A DNA stretch of 64,000 nt, from the NCBI RefSeq assembly GCF_901827155.1, contig NZ_LR594659.1:992001-1056000 (forward strand). The letters are read 5' to 3'. Positions 8,632 through 16,800 of the stretch are shown here, one piece after another. This stretch comes from Variovorax sp. PBL-H6. Lineage in GTDB: Bacteria > Pseudomonadota > Gammaproteobacteria > Burkholderiales > Burkholderiaceae_C. How positions within the stretch are numbered: the stretch's first letter is position 1; the number at the start of each line of letters is the position of its first letter. Made by a program: the position numbers and the translations under genes. Below the pieces are notes generated by a model. That model saw only the letters and a program-made list of their open reading frames with translations. It had not been told where the DNA came from and made no database searches.

Positions 8632-9846
8632 ATGAGCCTGGTCACCCGCTGCCCTGCCTGCGGCACCACCTTCAAGGTGGTGAGGGATCAGCTTCGCATT
8701 TCCGAGGGCTGGGTGCGCTGCGGTCGCTGCAGTGAAGTCTTCGATGCAACGCTCGAGCTGCACGAGACACCCGACGCGGCCGTTGCGTCGAAGATGCCAC
8801 CGGCGCTCGACGACACAGCGGAAAGCGCGCCGCCTCCAGCACCGGCACCTGCACCTGCACCTGCACCTGCACTTGCAGCGGCGTCGGCCATGCCTGCTCG
8901 AGAGGAGGAGGCACCACTGCAGAAATCCGATTCTCAGTACTTCACAGGCGTCGTGGCCGACGAACCTTGGCCCGAGACACCAGCGCCCACGGTCGAAGCA
9001 AGCTCGCATGTGGTGCCGCCGTACCCTTCCTTTCCGCCCTTCCCGAATATCGACCTGAACCTGCCCGAGCCGCCCATCGGCCGCGAGGCGCGTTCGGCAA
9101 CGCCGGAGCCGCTCGAGGCGAAGGCCGTGCCTGCAAGCACCGCCGAGGAGGACGCGGCGAGTGTGCAACTGCAGAAAGCCTTGCGCCGCGCGCGCGCCAA
9201 ATCCGCCAAGATCGCACGCGCGAAGGCACGGGGCGAAGAGCGCGCTGCGCGCGAGTCGGCGCCCGTGGTGCTGGCGGCCAGCGAGCCCGAGCCCCTGCTC
9301 GACCATCCGCGGCGCCTGCCCTACTTTGCTGCGGCCGCCGCCGGGGGCGCGGCATTTTGGCAGCGCACGAGTGTGCGTCGCGCCTTGGTGGGTGTGGCCG
9401 TTTTCGCGGCAATCCTCCTGGTCCTGCAGGTGCTGCATCAAGAGCGCGACCTGCTCGCGGCGCGGCAGCCTTCGCTGCGACCTGCGCTCGCGGCCTTGTG
9501 TGGGCTGACGGGCTGCGAACTCTCGGCGCCGAAGCAGATCGCCGACATCACGATCGATGGTGCCTCCTTCGCGCGCGAGAAGAGCGGCGACGCCTTTCGG
9601 CTGAACTTCACCTTGCGCAACGGCGCGCCACTGCCGCTCGCGATGCCGGCCATCGAGCTGTCCCTGCTCGACACCCAGGAGCGGGCGGTGGTGCGGCGCG
9701 TGCTCATGCCCGCGGAGTTCGGTGCGCCGTCCGTGCTGCCGGGGCGCGCCGAGCGCGCAGCCTCGCTGCCGCTCGCGCTCACAGGACCCGAGGCGGCGGC
9801 GCTGCCGCCGGTCGCAGGCTTTCACCTGCTGGCCTTCTATCCCTGA
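8632..9846 (+). CDS. zinc-ribbon plus DUF3426 membrane protein
   Basis: A 404-residue protein of unknown function found widely in betaproteobacteria beside prmA. The N-terminus carries an MJ0042-type zinc ribbon with two CxxC pairs (CPACGTTF and CGRCSEVFDA). A long low-complexity Pro/Ala-rich region (residues about 60-230, including a PAPAPAPAPAPAL run) and a basic stretch lead to one transmembrane helix near residues 250-265 (VGVAVFAAILLVLQVL), then the DUF3426 domain, probably periplasmic, with CGLTGCEL. The topology suggests a cytoplasmic metal-binding head and a periplasmic tail. The linker is expected to vary in length between strains. Confidence 0.85.
   Translation: MSLVTRCPACGTTFKVVRDQLRISEGWVRCGRCSEVFDATLELHETPDAAVASKMPPALDDTAESAPPPAPAPAPAPAPALAAASAMPAREEEAPLQKSDSQYFTGVVADEPWPETPAPTVEASSHVVPPYPSFPPFPNIDLNLPEPPIGREARSATPEPLEAKAVPASTAEEDAASVQLQKALRRARAKSAKIARAKARGEERAARESAPVVLAASEPEPLLDHPRRLPYFAAAAAGGAAFWQRTSVRRALVGVAVFAAILLVLQVLHQERDLLAARQPSLRPALAALCGLTGCELSAPKQIADITIDGASFAREKSGDAFRLNFTLRNGAPLPLAMPAIELSLLDTQERAVVRRVLMPAEFGAPSVLPGRAERAASLPLALTGPEAAALPPVAGFHLLAFYP
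8838..8876 (+). repeat. short tandem repeat encoding Pro-Ala
   Basis: The hexamer GCACCT/GCACCG is repeated about six times in frame within the linker of the DUF3426 protein. Because the unit is six bases, slippage would change the linker length without shifting the frame. Confidence 0.75.
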
Positions 9847-9895
9847 AGATGGTCTCTCTTCTTCTCTTGTCTTTCAATCAACCAGTGGTCCATCC

Positions 9896-10798
9896 ATGGC
9901 AGCAGTGATTTGCGGTTCTCTCGCGTTCGACACGATCATGACTTTCGAGGGACGGTTCGCCGATCAGATCCTTCCTGATCAACTGCACATCCTCAACGTG
10001 TCCTTCCTGGTTCCTGGCCTGCGGCGCGATTTCGGAGGCTGCGCCGGCAACATCGCTTACAGCCTCAACGCGCTGGGCGGAAGGGCGTTGCCGATGGCAA
10101 CGGTTGGCAGCGATGGCGGCGACTATGTGGAGCGGCTGCGTTCGCTCGGCATCAGCACGGAGTTCGTGCGGCAGGTGGAGCACAGCTTCACCGCGCAGGC
10201 GATGATCATGAATGACCGTGACAACAACCAGATCACGGCCTTTCATCCGGGGGCCATGCAGCAGGCCCACATCACCAAGGTGACGGGGCGGGACGATATT
10301 CGGCTGGGCATCGTGGCGCCCGACGGACGCGAGGCCATGCTGCAGCATGCAGAACAGTTCAAGGCTGCCAACATCCCCTTCGTCTTCGACCCGGGGCAGG
10401 GCCTGCCGATGTTCGACGGTGAGGCGCTGCGGCATTTTGTGGAGTTGGCGAGTTGGGTGGTCGTCAACGATTACGAAGGGAAAATGCTCTCGCAGCGTAC
10501 GGGCTGGAGTTTCGCTGAGATCTCCGAACGGGTGAAGGGCCTGGTTGTCACCCTCGCCGCGGAGGGCTGCGAGGTGTGGACCCGGGGCGAGCGCGAGCAT
10601 GTGCCGGCCGTCAAGCCCACCGCCGTGATCGAGCCCACGGGTTGCGGTGACGCCTGGCGCGGCGCGCTGCTGTATGGCCTGGAGCAGGGCTGGCCGCTCT
10701 CGCGCTGCGCGGCACTGGGCAATCGCCTCGGCGCACTCAAGATCGCACAGCGCGGCCCGCAGAACTACCAGGTGGATCGCCAGGCGCTGGGCCTCTGA
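9896..10798 (+). CDS. PfkB-family carbohydrate/nucleoside kinase
   Basis: A 300-residue ribokinase-like enzyme. The N-terminus ([17 protein letters not shown]), the substrate-side glycine motif [16 protein letters not shown] and the C-terminal signature [16 protein letters not shown] are clear. In the last, the Asp of GCGD is the expected catalytic base; GCGD replaces the common GAGD. PfkB members phosphorylate sugars or nucleosides such as ribose, fructose derivatives or adenosine; the exact substrate is not evident. Asn and Asp residues lining the sugar site appear conserved. The start at 9896 matches the family N-terminus. A strong bidirectional terminator follows. Confidence 0.88.
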   Translation: MAAVICGSLAFDTIMTFEGRFADQILPDQLHILNVSFLVPGLRRDFGGCAGNIAYSLNALGGRALPMATVGSDGGDYVERLRSLGISTEFVRQVEHSFTAQAMIMNDRDNNQITAFHPGAMQQAHITKVTGRDDIRLGIVAPDGREAMLQHAEQFKAANIPFVFDPGQGLPMFDGEALRHFVELASWVVVNDYEGKMLSQRTGWSFAEISERVKGLVVTLAAEGCEVWTRGEREHVPAVKPTAVIEPTGCGDAWRGALLYGLEQGWPLSRCAALGNRLGALKIAQRGPQNYQVDRQALGL

Positions 10799-10811
10799 GC
10801 CCCACGCTGAA

Positions 10812-10845
10812 ACAAAAAAAGCCCGGCACCGAAGTGCCGGGCTTT
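10812..10845. terminator. bidirectional intrinsic terminator
   Basis: A perfect nine-base stem, GCCCGGCAC at 10821-10829 and GTGCCGGGC at 10834-10842, with a CGAA tetraloop. It is flanked by an A-run on the left (10811-10820) and TTT on the right, so it can stop both the PfkB kinase transcript (+) and the histone-like transcript (-). It works better on the minus strand, where the A-run becomes a T-run. Confidence 0.9.
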
Positions 10846-10868
10846 CGCCTTCGAGGCTGCTGAGCGAC

Positions 10869-11348
10869 TCAGGGCTTGCTGGCCGTCGGGAACGGCCAGG
10901 CTGCCTGGGGGTTCAGCGTCGTTTGCGCTGCAGGCGCAGGCGCAGCAGCAGCGGCGGGCGCTTTCGCGGCCTTCTTGGCAGCAGGCTTCTTCGCTGCTTT
11001 CTTGGCGGCAGGCTTCTTGGCCGCTGCCTTCTTCGCCGGCGCCTTTTTCGCGGGAGCCTTCTTCGCTGCTGCCTTCTTGGCCGGCGCCTTCTTGGCTGCT
11101 GCCTTCTTGGCGGGAGCCTTCTTCGCTGCTGCCTTCTTGGCCGGCGCCTTCTTCGCCGCTACCTTCTTGGCGGGAGCCTTCTTCGCTGCGACCTTCTTGG
11201 CCGGCGCCTTCTTGGCCGCTACCTTCTTGGCAGGAGCCTTCTTCGCTGCGACCTTCTTGGCCGGTGCCTTCTTTGCAGCAGCGACCTTCTTGGCCGGAGC
11301 CTTCTTTGCAGCGGCTTTCTTAGCCGGCGCTTTCTTTGCAGTTGCCAT
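10869..11348 (-). CDS. histone H1-like Ala/Lys/Pro-rich DNA-binding protein
   Basis: A 159-residue, extremely basic protein built from about a dozen near-identical [11 protein letters not shown] decapeptides followed by [12 protein letters not shown] repeats, an Ala/Pro stretch and a distinct C-terminus ([17 protein letters not shown]). Such proteins resemble the C-terminal tail of eukaryotic H1 and Bordetella BpH1 and are thought to bind DNA non-specifically and help compact the nucleoid. The start at 11348 is supported by AAGGAGA about ten bases upstream. The non-repetitive tail suggests selection on the C-terminus. The repeat number probably varies between strains. Confidence 0.88.
   Translation of the reverse strand: MATAKKAPAKKAAAKKAPAKKVAAAKKAPAKKVAAKKAPAKKVAAKKAPAKKVAAKKAPAKKVAAKKAPAKKAAAKKAPAKKAAAKKAPAKKAAAKKAPAKKAPAKKAAAKKPAAKKAAKKPAAKKAAKAPAAAAAPAPAAQTTLNPQAAWPFPTASKP
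10961..11345 (-). repeat. approximately 30-bp tandem repeats inside the histone-like gene
   Basis: Units coding for [14 protein letters not shown] decapeptides recur about every 30 bases (often 60-base double units with alternating GCGGGAGCC and GCCGGCGCC variants). The DNA-level similarity makes the array a candidate for length change by recombination or slippage while staying in frame. Confidence 0.85.
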
Positions 11349-11468
11349 TTCTCTTTTCTCCTTGATCAAGTTGAAAAAATCAACCTTTGAAGCACTCCAC
11401 GCATGTTGGTCAACGTGAAGCGATTCATGGCGTTGGATCGAGCTCCAGCGCAATGAACACCTGCGCCT

Positions 11469-11506
11469 TCACCGCCGCTGCACTCTCCGGTGCATGTCGG
11501 CGGTGA
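11469..11506. other. long perfect-stem hairpin downstream of nrdB
   Basis: TCACCGCCG at 11469-11477 pairs fully with CGGCGGTGA at 11498-11506, with an inner TGCAC/GTGCA extension. It lies between the nrdB stop (11543) and the histone-like gene, both on the minus strand. No T-run follows, so it is not a textbook intrinsic terminator; mRNA 3'-end stabilisation is another possibility. Nothing else is recognised in 11349-11542 apart from the Shine-Dalgarno of the histone-like gene. Confidence 0.5.
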
Positions 11507-11542
11507 TGGCTATTCTTGATGCATTTTTGTTGTCGGAACAAT

Positions 11543-12772
11543 TCAATCCCAGGAAAGCGCACCACCCGACTGATACTCGATCACCCGGGTCTCGAAGAAA
11601 TTGCGCTCCTTCTTCAGGTCAATCATCTCGCTCATCCACGGGAAGGGGTTTTCCTCGTTCGGGAAGAGCGTTTCGAGGCCGATCTGCTGTGCGCGCCGGT
11701 TGGCGATGTAGCGCAGGTAGCCCTTGAACATGGAGGCATTCATGCCGAGCACGCCGCGAGGCATGGTGTCTTCGGCGTAGCGGTACTCGAGCTCCACGGC
11801 CTTCAGGAAGAGGGCCTTGATTTCCGCCTTGAACTCTGCGGTCCAGAGGTTGGGGTTCTCGAGCTTCAGCTGGTTGATCAGGTCGATGCCGAAATTGCAG
11901 TGCATCGACTCGTCGCGCAGGATGTACTGGTACTGCTCGGCAGCACCGGTCATCTTGTTCTGGCGGCCCAGCGCGAGGATCTGCGTGAAGCCGACATAGA
12001 AGAACAGGCCTTCCATCAGGCAGGCGAAGACGATCAGCGACTTGAGCAGCGTCTGGTCGTTCTCGTGCGTGCCGGTGTGGAAGTTCGGATCGCTGATGGC
12101 GTCGATGAACGGGATCAGGAACTGGTCCTTCTCGCGGATCGACGGCACCTCGTTGTAGGCGTTGAAGATCTCGCTCTCGTCCAGGCCCAGCGACTCGACG
12201 ATGTACTGGTAGGCGTGCGTGTGGATCGCCTCCTCGAAGGCTTGGCGCAGCAGGAACTGGCGGCATTCGGGCGCCGTGATGTGGCGGTAGGTGCCCAACA
12301 CGATGTTGTTGGCGGCCAGCGAGTCGGCTGTCACGAAGAAGCCGAGGTTGCGTTTGACGATGCGGCGCTCGTCCTCGCTCAAGCCGTTCGGGTCTTTCCA
12401 GAGCGCGATGTCGCGCGTCATGTTCACTTCCTGCGGCATCCAGTGGTTGGCGCAGGTGGCGAGGTACTTCTCCCACGCCCACTTGTACTTGAACGGCACC
12501 AGCTGGTTCACGTCCGTCTGGCCGTTGATGATGCGCTTGTCCGCCGCCTTGACGCGGCGTGCGGCCGGCATCGCGGGCGCGGTCTGCTGCGGTGCGCGCG
12601 TGACGGCGCCGTCATCAAGCGTGCGCGCGATGGGAGCGAGTGAGGGCGCTGTTTGCGAAGTCGGATGCTCCAGCGAGCGGCTGGCTTGCGCGTCGCTGCT
12701 CGATGGTTGCCGCATGCCTTGTTGCAGATCCTTTGGCAAGGAGGGCTTGACTTCTTCGTCCCAGGTCAACAT
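11543..12772 (-). CDS. nrdB: class Ia ribonucleotide reductase beta subunit
   Basis: A 409-residue radical-generating subunit that, with NrdA, reduces ribonucleoside diphosphates to deoxyribonucleotides. The di-iron ligand region is visible ([44 protein letters not shown]), together with the C-terminal tail. An extra N-terminal region of about 75 residues rich in Ser/Ala/Pro precedes the conserved core ([15 protein letters not shown]) and makes the protein longer than E. coli NrdB (376). The start is ATG 12772; an in-frame TTG at 12784 is possible. It lies downstream of nrdA with a 149-base gap that holds its own likely promoter, unlike a tight nrdAB operon. Confidence 0.95.
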   Translation of the reverse strand: MLTWDEEVKPSLPKDLQQGMRQPSSSDAQASRSLEHPTSQTAPSLAPIARTLDDGAVTRAPQQTAPAMPAARRVKAADKRIINGQTDVNQLVPFKYKWAWEKYLATCANHWMPQEVNMTRDIALWKDPNGLSEDERRIVKRNLGFFVTADSLAANNIVLGTYRHITAPECRQFLLRQAFEEAIHTHAYQYIVESLGLDESEIFNAYNEVPSIREKDQFLIPFIDAISDPNFHTGTHENDQTLLKSLIVFACLMEGLFFYVGFTQILALGRQNKMTGAAEQYQYILRDESMHCNFGIDLINQLKLENPNLWTAEFKAEIKALFLKAVELEYRYAEDTMPRGVLGMNASMFKGYLRYIANRRAQQIGLETLFPNEENPFPWMSEMIDLKKERNFFETRVIEYQSGGALSWD

Positions 12773-12791
12773 AGAAAAATCCAATGCTCAA

Positions 12792-12819
12792 ATTATGTGA
12801 GCAACGATGTGAGTTGCAA
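12792..12819 (-). promoter_or_regulatory. probable sigma70 promoter of nrdB
   Basis: On the minus strand TTGCAA (12819-12814) and CATAAT (12797-12792) are separated by 16 bases, good -35 and -10 matches, with transcription expected to start about 13 bases before the nrdB ATG. It implies that nrdB can be transcribed independently of nrdA. Confidence 0.55.
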
Positions 12820-12921
12820 AGTGCTCTTCACATCGCGCTCTGTTTATGTTGCCGTTATGTTGTTCGCATGCATCGTCATTTGTCGGGCGATGCCGCGAAT
12901 CGATGCGCCTTCACGCCGACA

Positions 12922-15843
12922 TCACTGGCATGCTTCGCACGTCGGATCGTCAACGCCGCAGAAGGCGATGTCGGTCGCGGGCATTGCGCTGAGCTGCGCT
13001 TGCGCAGCCGCCGCGGCTGCTTCGAGCGCGCTCATGCCCGATGAAGGCGCATCCATCGAGCCCGAGGACACCGCATTGAGGCGACCTGATTGCACCGTCG
13101 ACTTCTCGGCGTGCGTGGCGCTCTGCGTGCGCAGGTAATAGGTGGTCTTCAAGCCGCGCAGCCACGCGAGCTTGTAGGTATCGTCGAGCTTCTTGCCCGA
13201 GGCGCCGGCCATGTAGATGTTCAGCGATTGCGCCTGGTCAATCCACTTCTGACGGCGCGCGGCGGCCTCGACCAGCCAGGTGGTCTCGACCTCGAAAGCG
13301 GTCGCGTAGAGCGACTTCACGTCCTGCGGCACGCGATCGATCGGGCGCAGTGAGCCGTCGAAGTGCTTGAGGTCCATCACCATCACGTCGTCCCAAAGGC
13401 CCAGGCGCTTGAGATCGCGCACGAGGTAGTGGTTGATCACGGTGAACTCGCCGGAGAGGTTGGACTTGACCGAGAGATTGCCGAAGCAGGGCTCGATCGA
13501 GGCGTCCACGCCGATGATGTTGGAGATGGTGGCGGTCGGCGCGATGGCGACGCAGTTGGAATTGCGCATGCCGTCGGCCTTGATCTTCTGGCGCAGCGCG
13601 TCCCAGTCCAGCGTGGACGAGCGGTCGACCTCGACGTAGCCGCCGCGCGCCTTCTCGAGCAGGTCCAGCGTGTCGGGCGGCAGCACGCCCTTGTCCCACA
13701 GCGATCCCTTGTAGCTGGAATAACGGCCGCGCTCGCGCGCCAGCTCCGTCGAAGCCCAGTAGGCGTGGTAGCAGATCGCTTCCATCGATTCGTCGGCGAA
13801 CTGCACTGCCTCCTGCGAGGCGTAGGGGATGCGCAGCTCGTACAGGGCGTCCTGGAAGCCCATCAGGCCCAGGCCGACCGGGCGGTGGCGCAGGTTGGAG
13901 TCGCGCGCCTTCTTGACCGCGTAGTAGTTGATGTCGATCACGTTGTCGAGCATGCGCATCGCGGTCGCGACCGTGCGTTGCAGCTTTTCCTGGTCGACCT
14001 TGCCGTCCTTCAGGTGCTGCAGCAGGTTCACCGAGCCCAGGTTGCAGACGGCCGTTTCGGTGTCGCTGGTGTTGAGCGTGATCTCGGTGCAGAGATTGGA
14101 CGAGTGGACCACGCCCGCATGCTGCTGGGGCGAGCGCACGTTGCAGGCGTCCTTGAAGGTGATCCAGGGATGGCCGGTTTCGAACAGCATCGTGAGCATC
14201 TTGCGCCAGAGATCCGTGGCCTGGACCGTGCGACTGGGCTTGATCTCGCCGCGAGCGGCCTTCTCTTCATAGGCCACGTAGGCAGCCTCGAAGTCGGCGC
14301 CGAACTTGTCGTGCAGGTCGGGCACGTTGGAGGGCGAGAACAGCGTCCAGCTGCCCTTTTCCATCACGCGGCGCATGAACAGGTCAGGAATCCAGTTCGC
14401 CGTGTTCATGTCGTGCGTGCGGCGGCGGTCGTCGCCCGTGTTCTTGCGCAGCTCCAGGAACTCCTCGATGTCGAGGTGCCATGTTTCCAGGTAGGTGCAG
14501 ACCGCGCCCTTGCGCTTGCCGCCCTGGTTGACCGCGACGGCGGTATCGTTCACGACCTTGAGGAAGGGAACCACGCCTTGCGATTCGCCGTTGGTGCCCT
14601 TGATGTGGCTGCCCAGCGCGCGCACGCGGGTCCAGTCGTTGCCCAGGCCGCCTGCGAACTTGGAGAGCAGGGCGTTTTCCTTGATGGACTCGTAGATGCC
14701 GTCCAGGTCGTCGGGCACCGTGGTCAGGTAGCAGCTCGAGAGCTGCGAGCGCAGCGTGCCGCTGTTGAACAGCGTGGGCGTGCTGGACATGAAGTCGAAG
14801 GAGGACAGCACTTCGTAGAACTCGATCGCGCGCGCCTCGCGGTCGATCTCGTTCAGCGCGAGGCCCATCGCCACGCGCATGAAGAAAGCCTGCGGCAGCT
14901 CGATGCGGGTCTTGCGCACGTGCAGGAAGTAGCGGTCGTAGAGGGTTTGCAGGCCGAGGTAGTCGAACTGCAGATCGCGCTGGGGCTTGAGCGCGGCGCC
15001 CAGGCGGGCCAGGTCGTACTGCTGCAGCCGTTCGTCGAGCAGCTCGTTGTCGACGCCTTTCTTGATGAACTGCGGGAAGTAGTCGGCGTAGGCCTGAGCG
15101 CGCTCGGCTGCCGGCACTTCGCGGCCGATCACTTCCTTGAAGATCGTGTGCAGCAGCAGGCGCGCGGTCGCAAAGGTGTAGTCAGGGTCTTTCTCGATCA
15201 GGGTGCGGGCGGCGAGGATGGAAGCCTTGTAGACCTCGTCGAGCGGCACGCCGTCGTAGAGGTTGCGCATGGTCTCGGCCACGATCGGCCCGTCGGTGAT
15301 GCTCTCGCCCAGGCCGGCACAGGCGGACGCGATCAGTCCCTTGAGCTCGTTGAGGTCGAGCGCAACCCGCTCCCCGCGGTCGAGCACATGCAGCGTGGAG
15401 ACGGCGATAGGGGCCTCCTGCTCGCCCTGCTTCGAGCGCTCCTGCGCGCGACGCTCGCGGTACAGCACATAGGCGCGGGCGATCTCGTGGTGGCCGCCGC
15501 GCATCAGGCCCAGCTCGACCTGGTCTTGCACATCCTCGATGTGGAAGGTGCCGCCGCCGGGGCGCGAGCGAAGCATGGCACGCACCACGCCCTGGGTCAG
15601 GGTATCGACTGTCTCGCGCACGCTGGCGGATGCGGCGCCCTGCGTGCCGTGCACGGCGAGGAAGGCCTTCATCATCGCGATGGCGATCTTGTTGGGCTCG
15701 AAGGGAACGACCGCGCCGTTGCGGCGGATGATCTGATAGTTGGCGAGCGCATTCCCGGCGGGCGAGCCGGCCTTGTCACGGGCTTGTTGCGGCGTCGAGG
15801 AAACGGCGCGGGGCGTGGCGGGATGGTTCTGGGCAGTTTGCAT
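12922..15843 (-). CDS. nrdA: class Ia ribonucleotide reductase alpha subunit
   Basis: A 973-residue catalytic subunit. An ATP-cone regulatory domain starts near residue 35 (YQIIRRNGAVVPFEPNKIAIAMM), implying overall-activity control by ATP/dATP. The core contains SSCYLTTVPDDLDGIY, NLCTEITLNTSDTETAVCNLGSVNL with active-site Cys residues, and PTATISNIIGVDASIEP. The tail ends CGVDDPTCEACQ, providing the redox Cys pair that passes electrons from glutaredoxin or thioredoxin. The length exceeds E. coli NrdA (761), as is usual in betaproteobacteria. AGAGGA upstream of ATG 15843 supports the start. Two NrdR-like boxes lie about 80-130 bases upstream. Confidence 0.97.
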   Translation of the reverse strand: MQTAQNHPATPRAVSSTPQQARDKAGSPAGNALANYQIIRRNGAVVPFEPNKIAIAMMKAFLAVHGTQGAASASVRETVDTLTQGVVRAMLRSRPGGGTFHIEDVQDQVELGLMRGGHHEIARAYVLYRERRAQERSKQGEQEAPIAVSTLHVLDRGERVALDLNELKGLIASACAGLGESITDGPIVAETMRNLYDGVPLDEVYKASILAARTLIEKDPDYTFATARLLLHTIFKEVIGREVPAAERAQAYADYFPQFIKKGVDNELLDERLQQYDLARLGAALKPQRDLQFDYLGLQTLYDRYFLHVRKTRIELPQAFFMRVAMGLALNEIDREARAIEFYEVLSSFDFMSSTPTLFNSGTLRSQLSSCYLTTVPDDLDGIYESIKENALLSKFAGGLGNDWTRVRALGSHIKGTNGESQGVVPFLKVVNDTAVAVNQGGKRKGAVCTYLETWHLDIEEFLELRKNTGDDRRRTHDMNTANWIPDLFMRRVMEKGSWTLFSPSNVPDLHDKFGADFEAAYVAYEEKAARGEIKPSRTVQATDLWRKMLTMLFETGHPWITFKDACNVRSPQQHAGVVHSSNLCTEITLNTSDTETAVCNLGSVNLLQHLKDGKVDQEKLQRTVATAMRMLDNVIDINYYAVKKARDSNLRHRPVGLGLMGFQDALYELRIPYASQEAVQFADESMEAICYHAYWASTELARERGRYSSYKGSLWDKGVLPPDTLDLLEKARGGYVEVDRSSTLDWDALRQKIKADGMRNSNCVAIAPTATISNIIGVDASIEPCFGNLSVKSNLSGEFTVINHYLVRDLKRLGLWDDVMVMDLKHFDGSLRPIDRVPQDVKSLYATAFEVETTWLVEAAARRQKWIDQAQSLNIYMAGASGKKLDDTYKLAWLRGLKTTYYLRTQSATHAEKSTVQSGRLNAVSSGSMDAPSSGMSALEAAAAAAQAQLSAMPATDIAFCGVDDPTCEACQ

Positions 15844-15924
15844 TCGGTCCTCTGTTGGGCAATTCTTGTTGGGGCGGCCGTGCCGCGTGTGGCCGGTGGC
15901 TTGGATGAAGGCACGGGGCAGGGC

Positions 15925-15972
15925 ACACTATATCTGGGGTCTCAGAGGGCTACAACCCACTAGATGTAGTGT
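15925..15972 (-). promoter_or_regulatory. tandem NrdR-like boxes upstream of nrdA
   Basis: ACACTATATCTGGGGT (15925-15940) and CCACTAGATGTAGTGT (15957-15972) both resemble the NrdR consensus acaCwAtATaTwGtgt. Their centres are 32 bases apart, three helical turns, as is typical for NrdR box pairs. NrdR is the ATP/dATP-sensing repressor of ribonucleotide reductase genes. The remainder of the gap up to ampD (15973-16191) shows no gene I can support. Confidence 0.7.
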
Positions 15973-16191
15973 TTTCCTTGTAGTTCAATGGCATGCATTC
16001 ACCCGAAAACGGGCTGGATGGGGAGTTATCCCGCATCGTTACTGAACGACCTTAGCGCGTGCCACTCCCCATGCGCCCTGCGCACGCATTTGGGCCTGGA
16101 AGGCGCATGGTTGCTGAGCAGCTGCGATCGAAGGCGCAGATCGCGTCACGTGGCGCCGGCGCATCAGGGCCGAGGTGAAGATTGAAAAAAT

Positions 16192-16800
16192 TCAGCGCGC
16201 CATGACCGTGTCGGGGAACATCGCGCGTTGCCAGCCCAGCTGCTGTTGCAGAAGCAGCCAGTCGAAGCCACCGCCCGGGTCCGCCTTGCGGTTTGGCGCA
16301 ATGTGTTCATGGCCCGCGACGAAGGCGATGGCGTAGCGCTGCGCGATGGCGGGACAAAGACTGGCAAGCGTTTCGTATTGCGCGAGCTCGAAGCGCTCGC
16401 CCTCCTGGCCCTCGAGCTCGATGCCGATCGAATCGTCGTTGCAGTTGGCGCGGCCGCGCCAGAACGAGGGTCCGGCATGCCAGGCGCGCTCGTCGCAGCT
16501 CACGAACTGCCAGAGCTCGCCGTTGCGGCGCACGTAGAAATGGGCCGAGACCTCGAGGCCGCGGATGCTGTCGAAATAGGGATGCGCATTCCAGTCCAGC
16601 TGGTTCGTGAAGAGCCGCTGCACCTCGTCGCCGCCATAGCGCCCGGGCGGGAGGCTGATGGAGTGCAGCACGATCAGGTCGATCTGCGCGCCTGGTGGGC
16701 GCGGGCCGAAGTTGGGCGAGCGCAACGATCGGGCGAATCGGTACCAGCCGTCCTGCCAGAGCTCGTTGCCGGGCGCGTCAGTCGTCGGTGCCGCTGCCAT
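16192..16800 (-). CDS. ampD: 1,6-anhydro-N-acetylmuramyl-L-alanine amidase
   Basis: A 202-residue cytosolic zinc amidase of peptidoglycan recycling that removes the peptide from anhydro-muropeptides; its loss de-represses AmpC beta-lactamase in many bacteria. The amidase_2 motifs are clear: DLIVLHSISLPPG with the first zinc His, HFYVRRNGELWQFV, CDERAWHAG, SIGIELEG and VAGHEHIAPNRKADPGGGFDW with the remaining zinc ligands. The N-terminus (GWYRFARSLRSPNFGPRP) is typical. ATG 16800 overlaps the last 23 bases of pilR, so it is probably translated from the end of the pilSR transcript. Confidence 0.95.
   Translation of the reverse strand: MAAAPTTDAPGNELWQDGWYRFARSLRSPNFGPRPPGAQIDLIVLHSISLPPGRYGGDEVQRLFTNQLDWNAHPYFDSIRGLEVSAHFYVRRNGELWQFVSCDERAWHAGPSFWRGRANCNDDSIGIELEGQEGERFELAQYETLASLCPAIAQRYAIAFVAGHEHIAPNRKADPGGGFDWLLLQQQLGWQRAMFPDTVMAR

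Noticed and set aside
13363..15963. 866-codon open frame antisense to nrdA
   Set aside because: No recognisable domain, composition typical of an antisense shadow, and nrdA is complete.
15975..16045. tRNA-like string (TTGTAGTTCAATGG) near 15978
   Set aside because: It resembles a D-arm by chance; no acceptor, anticodon or T-arm pairing follows.
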